From NCBI GenBank assembly GCA_037951165.1, contig JBBDHG010000097.1, forward strand, positions 4,840,001-4,904,000: a stretch of DNA of 64,000 nt. Direction: 5' to 3'. This stretch comes from Lophius americanus. Lineage: Eukaryota > Chordata > Actinopteri > Lophiiformes > Lophiidae. The notes beneath the pieces were generated by a model. The model worked only from the letters and a program-made list of their open reading frames with translations. It searched no databases and was not told where the DNA came from. Positions 62,601 through 64,000 of this stretch are shown here, in pieces (position 1 is the stretch's first letter; each line of letters begins with the position of its first letter). The translations under genes were made by a program, and so were the position numbers.

Positions 62601-62796
62601 GGATGTGACCCAACTCACCTGCCCATTTGCCCAGCTTCGGAGAGAGAAGGTTCCCGTTCCCAACGACCCAGATCCTAATGCCAATGATGATCCAGCAGAG
62701 TAGACACAGAGATAGAGAGGCCACAATGAACGCACCGACCCAGTAGCAAGGCGCCTCGGCCCAGCGGAGCATCTTCTCTACGTTAAGCAACTCCAT
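45569..62796 (-). CDS. hsd17b12: Very-long-chain 3-oxoacyl-CoA reductase (17-beta-hydroxysteroid dehydrogenase 12), 11 coding exons
   Basis: This short-chain dehydrogenase/reductase of the endoplasmic reticulum performs the second step of very-long-chain fatty-acid elongation, the NADPH-dependent reduction of 3-oxoacyl-CoA; the family also has estrone-reductase activity. Coding exons on the minus strand are 62619-62796, 52635-52681, 51884-51959, 50270-50377, 48973-49037, 48758-48802, 48336-48370, 47277-47358, 47030-47095, 45927-46076 and 45569-45709. They join to 993 nt, giving 330 aa and a TAG stop, and every intron is GT-AG. Seen in the protein: an N-terminal hydrophobic segment at about residues 18-40; the cofactor motif TGATDGIG at 62-69; NNVG at 138-141; the SDR serine near 195 in NISSASG; and YSSTK with catalytic Tyr208 and Lys212. 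The start at 62796 has a strong context (GCCATGG); Met9 is an alternative. The human protein is 312 aa. The C-terminus ends LKSE and lacks the dilysine signal of the human protein. Teleosts have a and b paralogues; I did not decide which this is. Confidence 0.96.
45927..46076 (-). CDS. hsd17b12: hsd17b12 coding exon 10
   Basis: This 150-nt exon encodes SVLPFFVATKMTRIRKPTL through NGYFPHAVM. The long run VATK.IRKPTLDKP is nearly identical to the human enzyme. The acceptor follows TCCGCCAG and the donor is ATG|GTAAGA. Confidence 0.96.
47030..47095 (-). CDS. hsd17b12: hsd17b12 coding exon 9
   Basis: This 66-nt exon encodes AFVDFFSRGLQEEYRRQGII and VQ, matching the human FVDFFSQCLHEEYRSKG block. 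The acceptor follows TCTCGCAG and the donor is CAG|GTGAGA. Confidence 0.95.
47277..47358 (-). CDS. hsd17b12: hsd17b12 coding exon 8: catalytic serine and YxxxK
   Basis: This 82-nt exon encodes SKGIILNISSASGM and then PVPLLTVYSSTK. It carries the catalytic serine of the NISS block and the YSSTK signature (Tyr208, Lys212), so the enzyme looks catalytically competent. The donor is AAG|GTATGT. Confidence 0.96.
47555..47605 (+). repeat. Retroposon 3' tail copy, hsd17b12 intron
   Basis: GCATTATAAATTAAATGTAT followed by an ATT repeat, the end of the family seen at 2500-2690, in the intron between coding exons 7 and 8. Confidence 0.5.
48006..48046. promoter_or_regulatory. Paired divergent CCAAT boxes around an AP-1-like site, hsd17b12 intron
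   Basis: GATTGGCT at 48006-48013 and its exact inverse AGCCAATC at 48039-48046 flank GTGAGTCAC. It lies in the intron between coding exons 7 and 8. A possible internal regulatory element; function inferred from motifs only. Confidence 0.35.
48336..48370 (-). CDS. hsd17b12: hsd17b12 coding exon 7
   Basis: This 35-nt micro-exon encodes MTRLVLPRMVE and two bases of a lysine codon that exon 8 completes. The acceptor follows CTTTATAG and the donor is GAA|GTGAGT. Confidence 0.93.
48758..48802 (-). CDS. hsd17b12: hsd17b12 coding exon 6
   Basis: This 45-nt exon encodes FVTNMINVNITSVCQ, matching the human block MININILSVCK. The acceptor follows TGTTTCAG and the donor is CAG|GTGAGC. It is too short to appear as an open frame on its own and was placed by phase and homology. 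Confidence 0.93.
48973..49037 (-). CDS. hsd17b12: hsd17b12 coding exon 5: NNVG motif
   Basis: This 65-nt exon completes a valine and encodes NNVGVSYSYPEYYLNISDL and EN. NNVG is the SDR structural motif that stabilises the central sheet. The donor is AAT|GTGAGT. Confidence 0.95.
50270..50377 (-). CDS. hsd17b12: hsd17b12 coding exon 4
   Basis: This 108-nt exon encodes EQFKVETKTIAVDFGRADIY through GLEIGIL. It matches the human stretch with KVETRTIAVDF and GLEIGIL. The acceptor follows CCCTCACAG and the donor is CTTG|GTAAGA. Confidence 0.95.
51884..51959 (-). CDS. hsd17b12: hsd17b12 coding exon 3
   Basis: This 76-nt exon encodes LARRGFAVMLISRTQ and on to VAKSI. It is the second beta strand of the Rossmann fold, with the ISR block that helps select NADP(H). 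The donor is TTG|GTAAGT, leaving one base of the next glutamate codon. Confidence 0.95.
52635..52681 (-). CDS. hsd17b12: hsd17b12 coding exon 2: Rossmann-fold cofactor motif
   Basis: This 47-nt exon encodes VTGATDGIGKSYAEE, the glycine-rich TGxxxGIG dinucleotide-binding loop of SDR enzymes. The acceptor follows TTTCTCCAG and the donor is GAG|GTAAGG. It completes the split valine codon from exon 1. Confidence 0.96.
53575..54070. repeat. Purine-rich strand-biased tract
   Basis: The plus strand is dominated by GGA, GAG and GAAG words for about 500 bases. The long serine/leucine frames on the minus strand are its translation. Confidence 0.7.
55840..55997. promoter_or_regulatory. Two CACGTG E-boxes in hsd17b12 intron 1
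   Basis: TCACGTGA at 55840-55847 and GCACGTGAC at 55989-55997. Both fit the extended E-box bound by USF and MITF/TFE factors. The second is followed by a CpG-containing run with GACG words. Confidence 0.3.
56177..56203. repeat. CATT tetranucleotide microsatellite
   Basis: About six units of ATTC with one or two CG variants (TTCG). Confidence 0.85.
59668..59697. repeat. TG microsatellite
   Basis: An uninterrupted TG run of about 30 bases in hsd17b12 intron 1. Confidence 0.95.
62619..62796 (-). CDS. hsd17b12: hsd17b12 coding exon 1: start codon and N-terminal membrane segment
   Basis: This exon encodes residues 1-59 plus the first base of codon 60. It starts MELLNVEK and contains the YWVGAF block that aligns with the human N-terminus, followed by a leucine- and isoleucine-rich membrane segment. 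The donor is G|GTGAGT. An upstream in-frame ATG at 62880 exists, but it lies close to the predicted start of transcription and would add residues with no counterpart in the human protein. Confidence 0.95.
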
Positions 62797-62903
62797 GGCA
62801 GTGACACTCGGTGACTTGGCGTGTGAGAGCGCGAGTGTATGTAGAGACCTCAATTTTAAGCAATGGGCTCTAATATCCAAGACACAACGTGAGAGAGGGT
62901 CGC

Positions 62904-62909
62904 TTTATA
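62904..62909 (-). promoter_or_regulatory. TATA box of hsd17b12
   Basis: The minus strand reads CCCTATAAAGCGAC. A start of transcription about 30 bases downstream, near 62875, would give a 5' UTR of about 80 bases before the ATG at 62796. CCAAT boxes lie 100-150 bases upstream of it. Confidence 0.6.
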
Positions 62910-63010
62910 GGGTTGTAGCATCTCACACACACTCCCCCAATACTTCTAGTCTAGCCTGTTTTAAAGTGCGCCGCCCTCCTCCAACTTTGTCCCGCCTTTT
63001 TCTGCTTTTC

Positions 63011-63361
63011 ATTGGATGCTGATCCGGTCTCTCAGTCGATCTATCTAGCCGATTGGTGTATCTGCACGTCAATCCCACAGCTTCCCCCATTCATCTGATT
63101 CCCTGTATGGAGAAGGGCGGGTCAAACGAAGACCGGGACGAGAAGCAATTGGTTAAACGTTACAGCAGCTCCCATCCGGAGTCAGTCATTGGCTGTCGCC
63201 AGAGCAGGTCTGTCGGTTTCAGTCACTATTATGAAACTCACGAAACCCACGCTTTCGGAAAAAAATGCCCATACCACTTTATGAATGAAAGGACCTTCCA
63301 ATTGGTGAAAAAATAGTGCGTCTTCCCGCCCCTCAGAGAGAGCATGGAGTCAGTTAATTGG
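63011..63361 (-). promoter_or_regulatory. Array of six CCAAT boxes upstream of hsd17b12
   Basis: ATTGG (CCAAT on the gene's strand) occurs at 63011-63015, 63052-63056, 63148-63152, 63188-63192, 63301-63305 and 63357-63361, all in the same orientation. CCAAT is the NF-Y site. A GC-box-like GGCGGG lies nearer the gene at 62991-62996, and an AP-1-like TGAGTCA at 63408-63414. Confidence 0.55.
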
Positions 63362-63893
63362 CTGATATGGTGCCAGTCTGCGAAGTCGGCCTGCTCCCAC
63401 CTTGGCATGAGTCACTCTTCTATTTAAGGTGTTCTGCAGTGCTGGACGGAAGTTTTCAGATCTTTTATTTCGGATATAGCATTAATAGCTCCCATTGATG
63501 AAATTGCCTTTCAAGTTAAAATCTTGCACCCAACCATATTTACAATATTATCAACAAAATGTACTTTATAGTCCCAGAATAAAATGTAACTAATAATTGC
63601 AATGCTGTAAAATAACCCCTCTCGAGTGTTTCGCTATCATATCGGATGTTTATACATCAATATTTCTTATGTGTTCATCTGTAGGCATGTGTCACTGCTG
63701 TATATGTTAAAGGTTTATGTAATTTTAACAAAATTACATCGTTAAAGGTAGAGAGTAGTTAAAGGTGTAACTACAAAAGTATATGCACTTATTTATTGTT
63801 ATTCTATCTGCACCAGTCTGTTGATAATCGTTGAAAACGTGTAAAAATATTCCACATTTGCCTCTGTGCACTTAGAAGCGCTTTAAATGAAAA

Positions 63894-63932
63894 ACTACAA
63901 ACCCCAGCCTATCGTTCAAAACTCTCGCGAGA
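63894..63932. promoter_or_regulatory. ZNF143-like site next to a TCTCGCGAGA motif: edge of a probable promoter
   Basis: ACTACAAACCCCAGC at 63894-63908 resembles the ZNF143/THAP11 consensus, and the palindrome TCTCGCGAGA at 63923-63932 is the element bound by BANP at CpG-rich housekeeping promoters. Both within 40 bases indicate a transcription start at or just past the right edge of the window. No coding exon of that gene is visible. Confidence 0.55.
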
Positions 63933-64000
63933 TTACATACAAGGTAGCACATTCTCCCAAACATTGAAGAGTGGTAGATGAGATGCTACGTGTATGTTAC

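Larger units (their letters stand above)
52682..62618 (-). other. hsd17b12: First intron of hsd17b12, about 9.9 kb
   Basis: No recognised gene on either strand. Holds a purine-rich stretch (53575-54070), two CACGTG E-boxes (55840-55997), a CATT repeat (56177-56203), a GC-richer patch (56280-56570) and a TG repeat (59668-59697). A plus-strand frame of 90 codons at 61589-61861 is unassigned. Confidence 0.7.
62910..64000. other. Upstream region of hsd17b12 to the window edge, no gene seen
   Basis: About 1.1 kb without a recognised coding frame. It has the hsd17b12 promoter elements in its first 500 bases, a TATTTAAG at 63421-63428 that could serve plus-strand transcription, a plain AT-rich stretch, and the ZNF143-like/TCTCGCGAGA pair at the end. 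Confidence 0.6.

Overview
The window is vertebrate nuclear DNA, most likely from a teleost fish. It holds spliced genes with GT-AG introns, a vertebrate gene order, many dinucleotide microsatellites, and decayed Tc1-like and RTE-like elements of the kinds common in ray-finned fish. There is no operon, no bacterial gene and no CRISPR array. Three protein-coding genes were recognised, all on the minus strand. From right to left (their direction of transcription) they are: hsd17b12, a very-long-chain 3-oxoacyl-CoA reductase of fatty-acid elongation (11 coding exons, 62796 down to 45569, 330 aa); alkbh3, an AlkB-family dioxygenase that repairs alkylated DNA and RNA (9 coding exons, 42088 down to 31363, 298 aa); and a homologue of human C11orf96, a small conserved protein of unknown role (one uninterrupted 126-codon frame, 8719 down to 8339). 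All exon joins were checked by hand for splice sites, codon phase and an unbroken frame. From general knowledge, HSD17B12, ALKBH3 and C11orf96 lie in this order and on one strand on human 11p11.2, so this is conserved synteny.

Layout. 1-7.4 kb: AT-rich intergenic DNA with a retroposon tail, an inverted-repeat element and a Tc1-like remnant. 7.5-9.1 kb: the C11orf96 homologue with probable 3' UTR and TATA box. 9.2-30 kb: a gene-poor stretch with an RTE-like LINE remnant, several remnants of one Tc1-like family, a MITE nested inside one of them, copies of at least four other dispersed repeat families, and microsatellites. 31.4-42.1 kb: alkbh3. 42.4-44.1 kb: a remnant of a second Tc1-like family and a long AT microsatellite, in the spacer between the two enzyme genes. 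45.6-62.8 kb: hsd17b12, with a first intron of about 10 kb. 62.9-64 kb: the hsd17b12 promoter (TATA box, a series of CCAAT boxes). At the extreme right edge are adjacent ZNF143-like and TCTCGCGAGA promoter motifs that suggest another transcription start.

The three genes share a chromosomal neighbourhood rather than a pathway: the first is an ER lipid enzyme, the second a nucleic-acid repair enzyme, the third uncharacterised. I found no new multi-gene system. The most useful leads are the edge promoter, the CCAAT array, the missing ER-retrieval lysines in hsd17b12, the hidden 5' non-coding exon of alkbh3, the conserved C11orf96 core and the nested transposon.
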